Shown here: positions 8,527 through 17,261 of the stretch, piece by piece
How positions within the stretch are numbered: the first letter of the stretch is position 1
How the letters are laid out: each line of letters opens with the position of its first letter
From: Stappia sp. BW2
Lineage (GTDB): Bacteria; Pseudomonadota; Alphaproteobacteria; Rhizobiales; Stappiaceae
Direction of reading: 5' to 3'
DNA: 64,000 nt
Assembly (NCBI RefSeq): GCF_008107695.1
Contig: NZ_VIRG01000069.1
Span: forward strand, 27,149 to 91,148
Translations under genes and position numbers: made by a program
Notes under the pieces: generated by a model
The model's input: the letters and a program-made list of their open reading frames with translations, nothing else
What the model was told of the DNA's origin: nothing
Database searches by the model: none

Positions 8527-8877
8527 CTAGTCCGCGAAAGCGCTCTGGACGGCCTGGCTGAAAACCAGGGCCTTGGCATCAACAGCCTCCAGATGGTCAC
8601 CGCGGAATGCGTGAACCATGGTACGGAACTTTCTTGCTTCTTCGCCCAGTTCAGGCTCCCAGGCCAACTTCCGGAGATGGATCAGGGCATGTTCATGCCT
8701 GACGACCAGATCTGCCAGATGGAGGGCGGAACCGATCATGTAGGCCCGATACTGCAGGCGTTTGACATGATCGATCTTGAGAACGTCCGGCTCCTGCAAA
8801 AGCTGCCAGAATCCGATGACATTCGCGCAGGCGGTGCGCATCAGGCGACCGCATTTCTCTTCGTCTGACCGGGACAT
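8527..8877 (-). CDS. Hypothetical 116-residue protein
   Basis: The ATG at 8877 has GCGAGG about 6 bp upstream, which supports this start over an in-frame start further up. The product is helical and rich in His/Leu (HLADLVVRHEHALIHLRKLAWEP), with no signal peptide or transmembrane segment. It converges on phnN with an 18-bp gap. I do not recognise a family and cannot propose a function. Confidence 0.6.
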   Translation of the reverse strand: MSRSDEEKCGRLMRTACANVIGFWQLLQEPDVLKIDHVKRLQYRAYMIGSALHLADLVVRHEHALIHLRKLAWEPELGEEARKFRTMVHAFRGDHLEAVDAKALVFSQAVQSAFAD

Positions 8878-9097
8878 ACTTGCCTCGCAAGATTCACCAC
8901 GACTTTTCAAGCGTAGCGCCAAACCCTGAAACTGCAATGAACCAGAAGAGTCATAAGGCCTTGCCACACGCCCAGATTCCTTGATTTTTAAATTCACTAT
9001 TTCAAACAGGCAGTTGCGCGGTGGACGACGCAGGGGAAAAAACAGCCTCCAGACCAGACGATCCAACCGCAGGGCGGAACTTTGCTTCAGTTTCTGC

Positions 9098-9637
9098 TCA
9101 GCGAACGCCTGCGGAGATCGCCTGATTGATTTGCAGGCCCGCATTCACGGCGCGATAAATCGGGAAGGGCGTGCGCTGTGACAGGTCAATGTCCCGCCTC
9201 AACCACTCCTGATCTTCCAGAACACCAAGGGACTTCGATAACGCCCGATCCGTGATCGGTCCGAGACCGGACTTGATTGCCGTAAACCGGCTCGGGGTCC
9301 CGGTCACAGCCAGGATCGGCACTGTCCAGCTGCGCCTCAAGACGGCAAAAGCGTCTTCGTTGGGAACGATCTCCTCGATCCGGCTCGCCATGGCGGCGGC
9401 GGCCTTGCCTGTGTCCGTCAACCGAAACTCCGGTCGCAAGGGATGGCCGTGGCCGGGGTTTCGCTCCAGCAACCCGAGCTGGATCAGGTGTTCCAGGCTT
9501 GCCGCAAACGAACTGCGGCTTGCCCCCGTTGCCGCAATCAACGGAGCCTGACGGCCGGGAAGGCCTGCATGCAGCTGAGCCAGAATTTTCAGGGACCAGG
9601 CCTTGGATGTGAGGTTGACAAGAAGCTGCATATCCAT
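9098..9637 (-). CDS. Dual winged-helix transcriptional regulator (HxlR/MarR-like)
   Basis: The 179-residue protein appears to hold two winged-helix units. One is at about 8-78 (AWSLKILAQLHAG to ERNPGHGH). The second, at about 100-165, has the HxlR-type pattern W-x-PIL ... RFTAIKSGLGPITDRALSKSL. It is divergent from a VOC gene with only 41 bp between the two ATGs, and a 13-bp palindrome in that gap is a likely operator. Repression of itself and the VOC gene is inferred. Confidence 0.8.
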   Translation of the reverse strand: MDMQLLVNLTSKAWSLKILAQLHAGLPGRQAPLIAATGASRSSFAASLEHLIQLGLLERNPGHGHPLRPEFRLTDTGKAAAAMASRIEEIVPNEDAFAVLRRSWTVPILAVTGTPSRFTAIKSGLGPITDRALSKSLGVLEDQEWLRRDIDLSQRTPFPIYRAVNAGLQINQAISAGVR

Positions 9638-9642
9638 TTTTT

Positions 9643-9655
9643 TATAGTTACTATA
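9643..9655. promoter_or_regulatory. 13-bp perfect palindrome in the divergent regulator/VOC promoter
   Basis: TATAGTTACTATA (6+1+6, perfect) lies in an AT-rich 41-bp gap between two divergent start codons, so a bound protein would block both. The adjacent winged-helix protein is the obvious candidate. Binding is inferred. Confidence 0.6.
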
Positions 9656-9678
9656 TTTTTGCTACATAAGGAAGTCTC

Positions 9679-10050
9679 ATGCCTGTCGTTTCACTGGATA
9701 ACACGATCACCCTCGCCCTCTCGGTTCGCGACAGGCATGCAAGTGCCAACTGGTATGCGGAAAAGCTCGGGTTCGAGCTGCTCTAACATATGGACGACGC
9801 TGGCTGGAGCGAGTTGAAAACCTTGACCGAAGGCGTGACCCTGGGGCTGGGTGAACAGTCCGAACCCTCTCCGGGAAACACGGTTCCCGTGTTCGGTGTG
9901 GCCGATATCGCAGTTGCCCGCGGTGCGCTGGAAAAGGCGGGCGTCAAATTTGACGGACCGACAGAAACCATCGAAGGCATGGTCAGCACGGCAACCTTCT
10001 ACGATCCGGACGGCAACGCCCTCATGCTGGCCCAGGACCTGTCCAAATAG
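9679..10050 (+). pseudogene. VOC/glyoxalase-like protein gene interrupted by an in-frame TAA
   Basis: The ATG at 9679 (AAGGAAG ahead) opens a typical VOC domain: ITLALSVRDRHASANWYAEKLGFELL. The frame then meets TAA at 9784-9786 and continues without shift as HMDDAGWSEL through FYDPDGNALMLAQDL to a normal stop. Family members read ...GFxLLYHxDxxGWxEL at this point, so one base change (TAC or TAT to TAA) explains the break. Either the gene is a recent pseudogene, the base is a sequencing error, or translation restarts at ATG 9790. Full length would be about 123 residues. Confidence 0.8.
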
Positions 10051-10319
10051 CGGGTTTCAAAAGAGAGGATATCCCGGAAGGTGCGGCGACACTCTGTTGC
10101 CGCGCCAACGCCAATCCTTGCGCGCGACTAAATTGAAACATACGAACACCCCGGCCCGCCCCAACTCGGGGATTAACTGACACCGGAAGGCGCGCGAGAC
10201 CGGCAGAGAAAATCTGATTATGTGACCCAGAGGAATAGAAAGCACAAAATCTTTGCATTGGCAGAATAGTCGACTACTCTCTTATTCTTGATCTCATTTT
10301 GAAAATAGAGTTCTGCGGC

Positions 10320-10688
10320 ATGCCTGCGTCATTGTTTGAAAAATACGGCGGCTTCGGCTCGGTGAGCCGCATCGTAATGACTTTTTACGATAAGGTTCTC
10401 GATTCCGAGGACATCGGCGACTTTTTCGACGACGTCGACATGACGCGTCTGATCGATCATCAGACAAAATTTATCTCCTACCTTTTGGGCGGGCCGGTTT
10501 CCTATTCGGAAGAGCGGCTGAGACGAACCCATGCCACCCTTGACCTGAACAACGAGGATTTTGACGAAATCGCGCGGCTTCTGCACGAGACGTTGGTGGA
10601 ACACAAATTCGACCCGGGTGACATCAAAGCCGTGATGCGGGAAATCGAAGCCCGCCGCTCCGCCATCCTTTCGACCGGTGCTCCATGA
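10320..10688 (+). CDS. Truncated haemoglobin, group I
   Basis: This is a 122-residue 2-on-2 globin. It shows the N-terminal LFEKYGG, Tyr23 at the likely B10 position, DHQTKFISYLLGGP of the E-F region and a proximal His71 (RRTHATL). Group I truncated globins bind O2, NO or CO. The ATG at 10320 is preferred over an in-frame TTG at 10299. Its last codons overlap the start of a cyclase gene by 4 bp, so the two are co-translated. A TAGTCGACTA palindrome at 10267-10276 lies in the likely promoter. Confidence 0.9.
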   Translation: MPASLFEKYGGFGSVSRIVMTFYDKVLDSEDIGDFFDDVDMTRLIDHQTKFISYLLGGPVSYSEERLRRTHATLDLNNEDFDEIARLLHETLVEHKFDPGDIKAVMREIEARRSAILSTGAP

Positions 10689-11737
10689 GCATCACCGCCA
10701 TCAACCAGCAGCTTCTGCGCGCGATCGGTGTTGGTATTGCCGTAGTCGGCAGCAAGGACCTGCAGGTACTTTTCCAGAACGGCCCGTTTTCCGATTGGTT
10801 TGGAAAACCAGATGCCGCTGCGGCGCTCACCGATCTGCTGCCAGATATCGATATCGAACAGCTCCGCGCGGAAATAGAAGACCAGGGCCGCTTTACCGGC
10901 GAAGTCTCCGTCAAGATGAAGCGCCGGACGCTGGTCATCGCCTTGACGGTCGCCCCGGCCGAGGAGCAGGATTTCCTCGTCGTCGAGTGCCAGAACATCA
11001 CGCGGATCCGCGAACTGGAATCGATGATCGACAGTTATTCTTCCATGGTCGAGCGGAATACGCGGGAACTGGAGCGGGAAAAGGAACGTGTTGAACGCCT
11101 TCTCCTCAACCTGATGCCGCGCTCGGTCTATGAGGAGTTCAAGACCTTCGGCGTCGTCACGCCACAGCTTTATGAAAGCGTTTCCGTGGTCATGCTCGAC
11201 TTCGTGGGCTTCACGAAATTCTCGTCAGAACACGACCCTACGGTAACGCTCGGGGAGTTGAACGACATCTTCACTGCTTTCGACCGTATTGCGGAGCAAT
11301 TCGGTTGCGAGCGCATCAAGACCATCGGCGATGCCTATCTTGCCGTTGCGGGCATGCCCGAACCTTCACCGGACCACATGCGGGCGGTGGCCAATTGCGC
11401 CGTCCGCTTCATTCGCTACCTGGAACGCAGAAACCAGAGCCATCAGCACAAGTGGAAGGCGCGCGTCGGACTGGGCACGGGAGCAGCCGTCGGTTCGGTC
11501 GTCGGGATCCAGAAATATGTCTATGACGTCTTCGGTTCAGCGGTGAACCTGGCCGCGCGCTTGCAGGAATTTGCAAATCCGATGTGCGTCGTGGCGCCCG
11601 ATGCCATGAAGGAGTTTCTGGTGGATGAATTTCATCTGGAAGACCTTGGCAAACGCGATATCCGCAGCTTCGGAGAGATGCGGCTGATGCGGGTCAACCC
11701 TGGTGTCGAACTGGCGCACCGGGCGAGACAGTTCTGA
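10685..11737 (+). CDS. PAS-linked class III adenylate cyclase
   Basis: The 350-residue protein has a PAS-like domain at about 1-105, a coiled coil at about 108-140 and a class III cyclase domain at about 150-340. It has metal-binding Asp172 and Asp216, Lys212 and Asp281 at the adenine-selecting positions, and Asn288/Arg292 of the catalytic NxxxR. All catalytic residues expected of an adenylate cyclase are present. No membrane segment is visible. The 4-bp overlap with the globin gene suggests that the globin could act as or feed a gas sensor for the cyclase; this is inference. Confidence 0.9.
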   Translation: MSITAINQQLLRAIGVGIAVVGSKDLQVLFQNGPFSDWFGKPDAAAALTDLLPDIDIEQLRAEIEDQGRFTGEVSVKMKRRTLVIALTVAPAEEQDFLVVECQNITRIRELESMIDSYSSMVERNTRELEREKERVERLLLNLMPRSVYEEFKTFGVVTPQLYESVSVVMLDFVGFTKFSSEHDPTVTLGELNDIFTAFDRIAEQFGCERIKTIGDAYLAVAGMPEPSPDHMRAVANCAVRFIRYLERRNQSHQHKWKARVGLGTGAAVGSVVGIQKYVYDVFGSAVNLAARLQEFANPMCVVAPDAMKEFLVDEFHLEDLGKRDIRSFGEMRLMRVNPGVELAHRARQF

Positions 11738-11848
11738 ACGCACAAGCCCGGTGCTGTGACACATTTAACCGCGAAACATACCTCTTGAAACCGACGGAAA
11801 ATGACGCGGTGCCGCACCGAGATGTGGCACCTTCGCCGTGTCATGCCG

Positions 11849-14761
11849 TCAGTTTTTCTTTTTCTTCTTGTTGCCGAAAACGTTGCCCAGAAGGCCGGAA
11901 GGCAGGCCGAAGCCTTCTTCGACCGCCTTCAGAACTTCCTCATCGTCGACATCGCCTTCGAGAACCTTCTGAACGTCGATCTGGGTCTTGCCGCCGGTCG
12001 CCTTGTTGATGACCTTGTTGGCCTGGTCGACCAGTTCCTGAGACGGTTCCTTCTTGCCCTGCAGAATGGAGATCAGCTCGCCGCCGGTCTGCTGCAGTTG
12101 CTTGTAGGCCGCCTCTGGATTTTCCAGAATGCCCTTGATGTCCGGATAGATACGCGGATCGTTCCAGGCACCTTCGATCACGATCGGCACACCGAGACCG
12201 GCCAGTTTCTTGTCCTCGCCCTTCCGGCGCGGCTGCGGGGCCTGACCTTCAAGCGTCGGCACGATCTTCGGCTCCACGCGCCAGGAAAGGCGCTGCGCCG
12301 GCATGTCCGTTGTGCCCTTGCCGGTCATGCGCACCAGGGGACCGACCAGCGACAGATCATTCGTCTTGGCGATGCCGTTCTGGATCTCGAAGGTCGAGCC
12401 GAGCGAGCTGAAGTCGGTCTTGGCCGACGGGTTGGCCTGCCAGCCGAGCAGGGTTTCCACCGACAGACCACGCACCATCTTCGGCACGTTGATGCCCTTG
12501 ATCGCACCGTCCATGAACTTGTAGTCGGCCGTTCCGTTCAAGGCCTGAACCAGCGCCTGTTCGCTGCCACCCTTGGACGTGACATTCAGGTTGATGGTGG
12601 TCTTGCCCTCGATCCAGTTGAAGTCGGCAGCATCGCGCAGCAACGGATAGGCATTGAGGTTGGCGAGCGCGAACTTCGCGGCAACCGCCGGCGTGGCGGA
12701 GGCCCCATTGAGCGTAACCGTACCTGTGCCGGAGCCTCCATAAAGGGCCAGTTTTTCCAGGTTTGCTGTCAGCACACCGTTCTTGATGGTGGTCGACAGG
12801 GCACTCTGGTCAATCTTGATCTTGTCCCAGCGGATTTCCTTTGTCGTCAGCTTGAAATCGGCATCGATAGCGTTGAGGCCGGAGAAATCGATCGGCTCCG
12901 TGCTCCAGCCGCCTGCTCCGCCGCGCTTGCCGCCACCACCACCGCTCGAGGAATTTCCGGACGCCTTCCCGGAACCATTTCCGCCGCCGCTGCCGGATTT
13001 CGATGCGCCTCCGAGATAGGGATCGAGCACGAGTTCACGCAGGTCCAGTTGCGCCGTGACATTTGGCTTGTTGCCGAGAACGATGCGCCCGTTGGCTTCA
13101 CCTGACGTATCGTCCAGCGTGAAGCGGGTTTCCTCGAAAGAGATCGTCTCGCCGGCAACACCGAAAATGCCCGACGCCTTGAACCGCTTGAGACCGCCGC
13201 CGTTGCCGAGCGGCTTGCCCAGCCATGCCATGAGGCCCCGCAGGTCCGCCGTATCGACACTGACCGCACCATCAAGCGCACCGTCTCGCGAAGCTCTGCC
13301 ATTGAAGCCCGCGCTGACACGGTTGCCTTTCACGGTCACCGAAACCGGTGCGGCTTCCCCCGCCAACAGGCGGGCGGTGTCGCCTTCGCCGGTCACGCTG
13401 AAGGCTTCGCCCCGCCAGGACAGGGCGCCGCTGAGCGAAACAGGTTTTTCCAGACCCTGGAGATCGATATCCAGGGCAAGGTTCGTCACACGGTCGGCTT
13501 CCGGATCGCCGCCAACAGCCGACGCGAGACCCAGGCCGCCGACTTCGCCCTCGGCGATGCGCACGCCGCCGTTGATATCAAGCCCGGCAAGCAACTCCTC
13601 GCCCGTCGAACCGGCGGTTTCGAACGCCAGATCCACGCTGAGCTTGCCACTGGCCGGTAGATCCTGGCCCGCAAGCTGCAGGAGATCGGCAATCGAGCCA
13701 TCTTTCAGCACCAGCCGGCCGGAGACTTCAGGAACGCTCCCGGACAAATCCGCATCCGCCGCACCGCCAAGAGAAAGCTGGCCAAGCGTGATGTCGAGAT
13801 CGGCCAGCGACAGCATGGCTTCGGTGCCAGCAACCTTGGCCGACACGGCAAATGCCCCCGGATCGGCTGCCAGATCCTGACCGGCCAACGCGGCAAGCGC
13901 CTTTAGGGAAGGCCCGGCGGCAGAAAGAACCAAGTCGGCACGCACCGGATCCAGACCGGACTGGCCGGTGACGGAAAGACTGTTCTCACCACTGGAAATC
14001 TTCAGATCTACCGGAACCTGCTCGCCGCCCATGAGACCGAGCGGATTCGTGAGAGACCCGTCGACGGTGACCGGCATTTCGCGGAAGGTGAACGTGGATG
14101 TGAGATCGACTTCGCCTGACAGGCTGGGCGCCTGCAAACTGAGATCAAGGTTGGAGATACGAACCGGCTCCGCTGCGTCGGGCGCCTTGTAGGTCACAGT
14201 GCCGCCGGTGATCTGCAGGCTGTCGACACCGATGCTCTTCAGGTAACCGTCTGAACTTGCGGCCGTGTCTTCAACGCCCGCCTCAGAAGCAGGCGCTGGC
14301 GCGCTTTCCGCCACCGCAGCGGTTTCAGCATCTCCGGTTTCCGCCTCGATCAAGTCGCCAATGTCGCTGATGTCGCGGCGCGGTTCCCAGCTTGTGGTGC
14401 CGTTCGGGCCGATTTCCAGATAGATGTCCGGCTTGTCCAGGGCAATTCCGGTCACCTGGATATTGCCGGAAATGAGACCGCCCCAGGCCAGACCGAATTC
14501 AACGCGCTCGGCCTTGGCGAATTCGATCCCGTCTGCCCCGGCTTCACCGGACAGTCCGATATCTTCGGCAACCAGGGAAAACCCCGGAAAAAGCGACAAG
14601 GACACAGGCCCGTCCAGGCGCACGCGCCAGCCAAAGCGCTTGTCCACCTGTTCCACCACCTGACGCTTGATTTCGTCCTTGGGCAGGAACAGTGGCACCA
14701 CCAGAACGATGGTTGCCAGCATGAACAGCAAACTGCCCAGTCCGATCAAAAGCCGACGCAT
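11849..14761 (-). CDS. AsmA-family envelope protein, 970 residues
   Basis: An N-terminal transmembrane anchor (about residues 5-27) is followed by a long periplasmic region of repeating beta-rich segments (VEQVDKRFGWRVRLDGPVSLSLFPGFSL is the family N-terminal motif). The C-terminal AsmA domain ends near the lysine-rich KKKKK tail. A Gly/Ser linker of about 25 residues (GKASGNSSSGGGGG) splits the protein at about residue 600. AsmA-like proteins are thought to move phospholipid between membranes. It is monocistronic and converges on the cyclase gene. Confidence 0.88.
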   Translation of the reverse strand: MRRLLIGLGSLLFMLATIVLVVPLFLPKDEIKRQVVEQVDKRFGWRVRLDGPVSLSLFPGFSLVAEDIGLSGEAGADGIEFAKAERVEFGLAWGGLISGNIQVTGIALDKPDIYLEIGPNGTTSWEPRRDISDIGDLIEAETGDAETAAVAESAPAPASEAGVEDTAASSDGYLKSIGVDSLQITGGTVTYKAPDAAEPVRISNLDLSLQAPSLSGEVDLTSTFTFREMPVTVDGSLTNPLGLMGGEQVPVDLKISSGENSLSVTGQSGLDPVRADLVLSAAGPSLKALAALAGQDLAADPGAFAVSAKVAGTEAMLSLADLDITLGQLSLGGAADADLSGSVPEVSGRLVLKDGSIADLLQLAGQDLPASGKLSVDLAFETAGSTGEELLAGLDINGGVRIAEGEVGGLGLASAVGGDPEADRVTNLALDIDLQGLEKPVSLSGALSWRGEAFSVTGEGDTARLLAGEAAPVSVTVKGNRVSAGFNGRASRDGALDGAVSVDTADLRGLMAWLGKPLGNGGGLKRFKASGIFGVAGETISFEETRFTLDDTSGEANGRIVLGNKPNVTAQLDLRELVLDPYLGGASKSGSGGGNGSGKASGNSSSGGGGGKRGGAGGWSTEPIDFSGLNAIDADFKLTTKEIRWDKIKIDQSALSTTIKNGVLTANLEKLALYGGSGTGTVTLNGASATPAVAAKFALANLNAYPLLRDAADFNWIEGKTTINLNVTSKGGSEQALVQALNGTADYKFMDGAIKGINVPKMVRGLSVETLLGWQANPSAKTDFSSLGSTFEIQNGIAKTNDLSLVGPLVRMTGKGTTDMPAQRLSWRVEPKIVPTLEGQAPQPRRKGEDKKLAGLGVPIVIEGAWNDPRIYPDIKGILENPEAAYKQLQQTGGELISILQGKKEPSQELVDQANKVINKATGGKTQIDVQKVLEGDVDDEEVLKAVEEGFGLPSGLLGNVFGNKKKKKN

Positions 14762-15046
14762 TTAGTCTCTCCCCGTCGCGAATCGGTCCTCAATGTAGAC
14801 CAATCGAGCCGGAACGTCCCCAAGCAGAAGCAATAGCTTTCGCAGGAAAGAAGTGAGAACGCTCAATTACCGGCAAATCGATCCACCGCGCCGCACCCCG
14901 GCCCCGAACCGGCATGCGGACGAAGGCAATGTGCCTGCAGATTTTGACAAAAGCAGGAAGCCTGCCGAATTAGGGTCATCCAGCATTCCTGGCAGTAAAA
15001 ACAAACAAGCAGTCAACCAAGGGCCGATTGACCGGCTCGCTCGGCT

Positions 15047-16198
15047 TCAGGACAGGGCAAACATGTGATTGTCCCAGGAAATCCCCGGCGGACGAGCCAG
15101 AATTTCGGCCGGTTGTGTGGGATCGCCCACAAGAGACAGCGCTCCGTTGCCGTCGGATATCAGGAAGCTGCCCTGATCGATCGGCGCTACGCCGCATCCG
15201 TCCGCAATCGCTTCTGCCCCCAGGAACGCACCCGTATCGGCTTTCCAGAACAACGTCTGACCACCCCTTGGAGCGGACGTGGCAATCACGTCTCCGCTTG
15301 CGTTGGCGGTAACTGAGCCAATGTAATTCTGCAGGCCGGAGGCAATACCGGTCGGAATTTCCGTCAGAAGAGGCGCCTCGTCACGAGAAAACACGCCAAC
15401 CAGCGGCGGCAGGTCCGTCTCCGGGCCTTGAAACTGACCGCCAACCCATGCGCGCCCTTGCCCATCCAGTGCCATGTGCCGAAGCGACAACTGGTGCAGG
15501 GAGGCGTCCAGAGCGTGGCTTGAATGAACATCGCCGGTTTCGCTGTCCAGAAACGCCACCGTTGGCGCCATCGTGTCGAGATTGAGCTTTTCGCGGCCCT
15601 TGTCCGGATGGGTCATGATGCCGCCATTGGCGACAACCAGCGTCCGTCCGTCCGGGGCCAGCAGAAGATCATGCGGCCCGATGCCGTGGGTCTCGATCTC
15701 GCCGATCCGCTGCACCTGACGGCCGCTCATGTCGTAGACGCCCAGCACACCGCGCGCTGCGGCGTAATCGTTTTCGACCGCATACAGCAATTTGCCATCG
15801 GCCGAAAAACAGCCATGACCGTAATAATGGCGGCCCGGCTCCGCTGTCAGAACCTCCGGCTCGACATCCTGAAACGGCCGTACCACGACCGCGAATGTGC
15901 CAGGTCGGCGGGCAAAGGCCACAAACCGCGTTCTGTCGGGTGAAATCGCAACGCCATGGCCGCGCCCCGGCAGCGAGATCCTGGCCAGAACCTGCCCCAG
16001 ATCATCCACGACACCGACACCATAGTCGCCGTTTTCAAGCTTGTAGGCGCTCACGAACAGCGGCACGTCTTCCAACGCCTGCCGGCTCAACAGGCTTTCC
16101 GCCAGCGTCGACCCGGAGAAGGCCGGCAAAGTGGCAAGACCGCCGAGCGCGGCCAGAAACCCGCGCCGGGAAAGAGGTTTAGTCACCATCGAGCGCAT
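15047..16198 (-). CDS. DUF1513 Tat-exported beta-propeller protein
   Basis: The 383-residue protein has a twin-arginine signal (SRRGFLAALGGLATLP, residues 9-25), followed by WD/propeller-like repeats (GHGVAISPDRTRFVAFARRPG, GHGCFSADGKLLYAVENDY, GPHDLLLAPDGRTLVVANGG). I chose the ATG at 16198, which has GGGAGG 7 bp ahead. It overlaps the upstream imelysin gene by 20 bp. DUF1513 proteins accompany imelysin and di-haem genes in iron-regulated operons; their biochemical role is not known to me. Confidence 0.88.
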   Translation of the reverse strand: MRSMVTKPLSRRGFLAALGGLATLPAFSGSTLAESLLSRQALEDVPLFVSAYKLENGDYGVGVVDDLGQVLARISLPGRGHGVAISPDRTRFVAFARRPGTFAVVVRPFQDVEPEVLTAEPGRHYYGHGCFSADGKLLYAVENDYAAARGVLGVYDMSGRQVQRIGEIETHGIGPHDLLLAPDGRTLVVANGGIMTHPDKGREKLNLDTMAPTVAFLDSETGDVHSSHALDASLHQLSLRHMALDGQGRAWVGGQFQGPETDLPPLVGVFSRDEAPLLTEIPTGIASGLQNYIGSVTANASGDVIATSAPRGGQTLFWKADTGAFLGAEAIADGCGVAPIDQGSFLISDGNGALSLVGDPTQPAEILARPPGISWDNHMFALS

Positions 16199-17261
16199 TG
16201 AAGCCTCCCGCCAGTTCCAGAGCACCGGCCAGTTCAAGAGCAATCGTGTCGCGAAGCGATTTCAACGTGATCGCCACAACGGTGACCTTGTCGTAGGCGT
16301 CGCCGTCCTCGAAGGACTGGCGCAAGGGGGGCTGCAGCGCTTCCAGAAGACCGACAGCGTTGCCGAACTCGAAATCGACCGCATTGTAGATCCAGACGAA
16401 GTCGTTCGGGGTCAGATCCATGAGATCCAGAGCACCGAGAGCCTCCTGAACGCCGCGCAGTTCGCCGACGAGGTAAACCACGCTGTTGCCGGAGCGCGAA
16501 AACGGAAACCGGGTCGCCTTGGCCTTGTCCTTGCCCGTTCCAAGTGCCGGAAGAACGTCCTGGTCGCGGGCAATGATCAACCCCGTAACCAGCACATTGA
16601 ACACGCTTTCCAGCGCTTCCTTTGATGTGTGAAACCGTTCGTTTCCGCCTTCGGCGGTCAGAAGCACCGCGCTGTATCCGTCCGGGTCCTGCCAGCCTTC
16701 CGCGATTTCAGCAGCCATCTCGGCAAGGTTTTCCGAAATCGCCAGCGCATAACCGCAAGTGAAGGCCTTGTCCTTGCCCTCCTGTCCCAGCCGAACCGCG
16801 CTGTTCTTGTCGAAAGCCAGCAGTTCCAGCGCCGTCAGCCCCTGAACTGCCACGCTCTTGTCCTTGAGGGTGCCCGCCGACAGCGCGTCCTTGTCCTCGG
16901 AGGCCAGAAGCTTGCGGATCTGGCGCTGCGTGATGCCGCGCGGATCCGGTAGAAAGGCCAGCCGGCTCAGACGATCGTTGTCGAGCAGCGGACCGAACCG
17001 CAAGAAGTGCACATGCGCGAAGTCGCGTACCGTCTCCGAATACGCTGTCTTGAACGTTTCGACCGATGCCGCGTCCGCAGTGGAGCAGACCGCGCGCACC
17101 GCATCCGGAAGCTTTGCCGTGGTTTCTGCAAAGGCGCTGGTCTGCGGCTGAATGTAGGTCTCGATCAGATTGTCGAGTTTCGGCTCATAGTCCGTGGCAA
17201 ACGCAGGCTGGACGGTGACAGCACCAAAGGCAAGAACAGCGAATAGCAAACGGCGCATCAA
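16179..17261 (-). CDS. Imelysin-family periplasmic protein
   Basis: This is a 360-residue protein with signal peptide MMRRLLFAVLAFGAVTVQPAFA and the helical imelysin fold (YEPKLDNLIETYIQP start, ALELLAFD in place of the GxHxxE-type segment). Imelysins are iron-starvation-induced proteins related to the EfeO iron-binding domain. It starts inside the stop of the di-haem gene (ATGA overlap) and its end overlaps the DUF1513 gene. This copy lacks the clear GYHAIE motif present in the first imelysin of the operon. Confidence 0.88.
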   Translation of the reverse strand: MMRRLLFAVLAFGAVTVQPAFATDYEPKLDNLIETYIQPQTSAFAETTAKLPDAVRAVCSTADAASVETFKTAYSETVRDFAHVHFLRFGPLLDNDRLSRLAFLPDPRGITQRQIRKLLASEDKDALSAGTLKDKSVAVQGLTALELLAFDKNSAVRLGQEGKDKAFTCGYALAISENLAEMAAEIAEGWQDPDGYSAVLLTAEGGNERFHTSKEALESVFNVLVTGLIIARDQDVLPALGTGKDKAKATRFPFSRSGNSVVYLVGELRGVQEALGALDLMDLTPNDFVWIYNAVDFEFGNAVGLLEALQPPLRQSFEDGDAYDKVTVVAITLKSLRDTIALELAGALELAGGFNALDGD

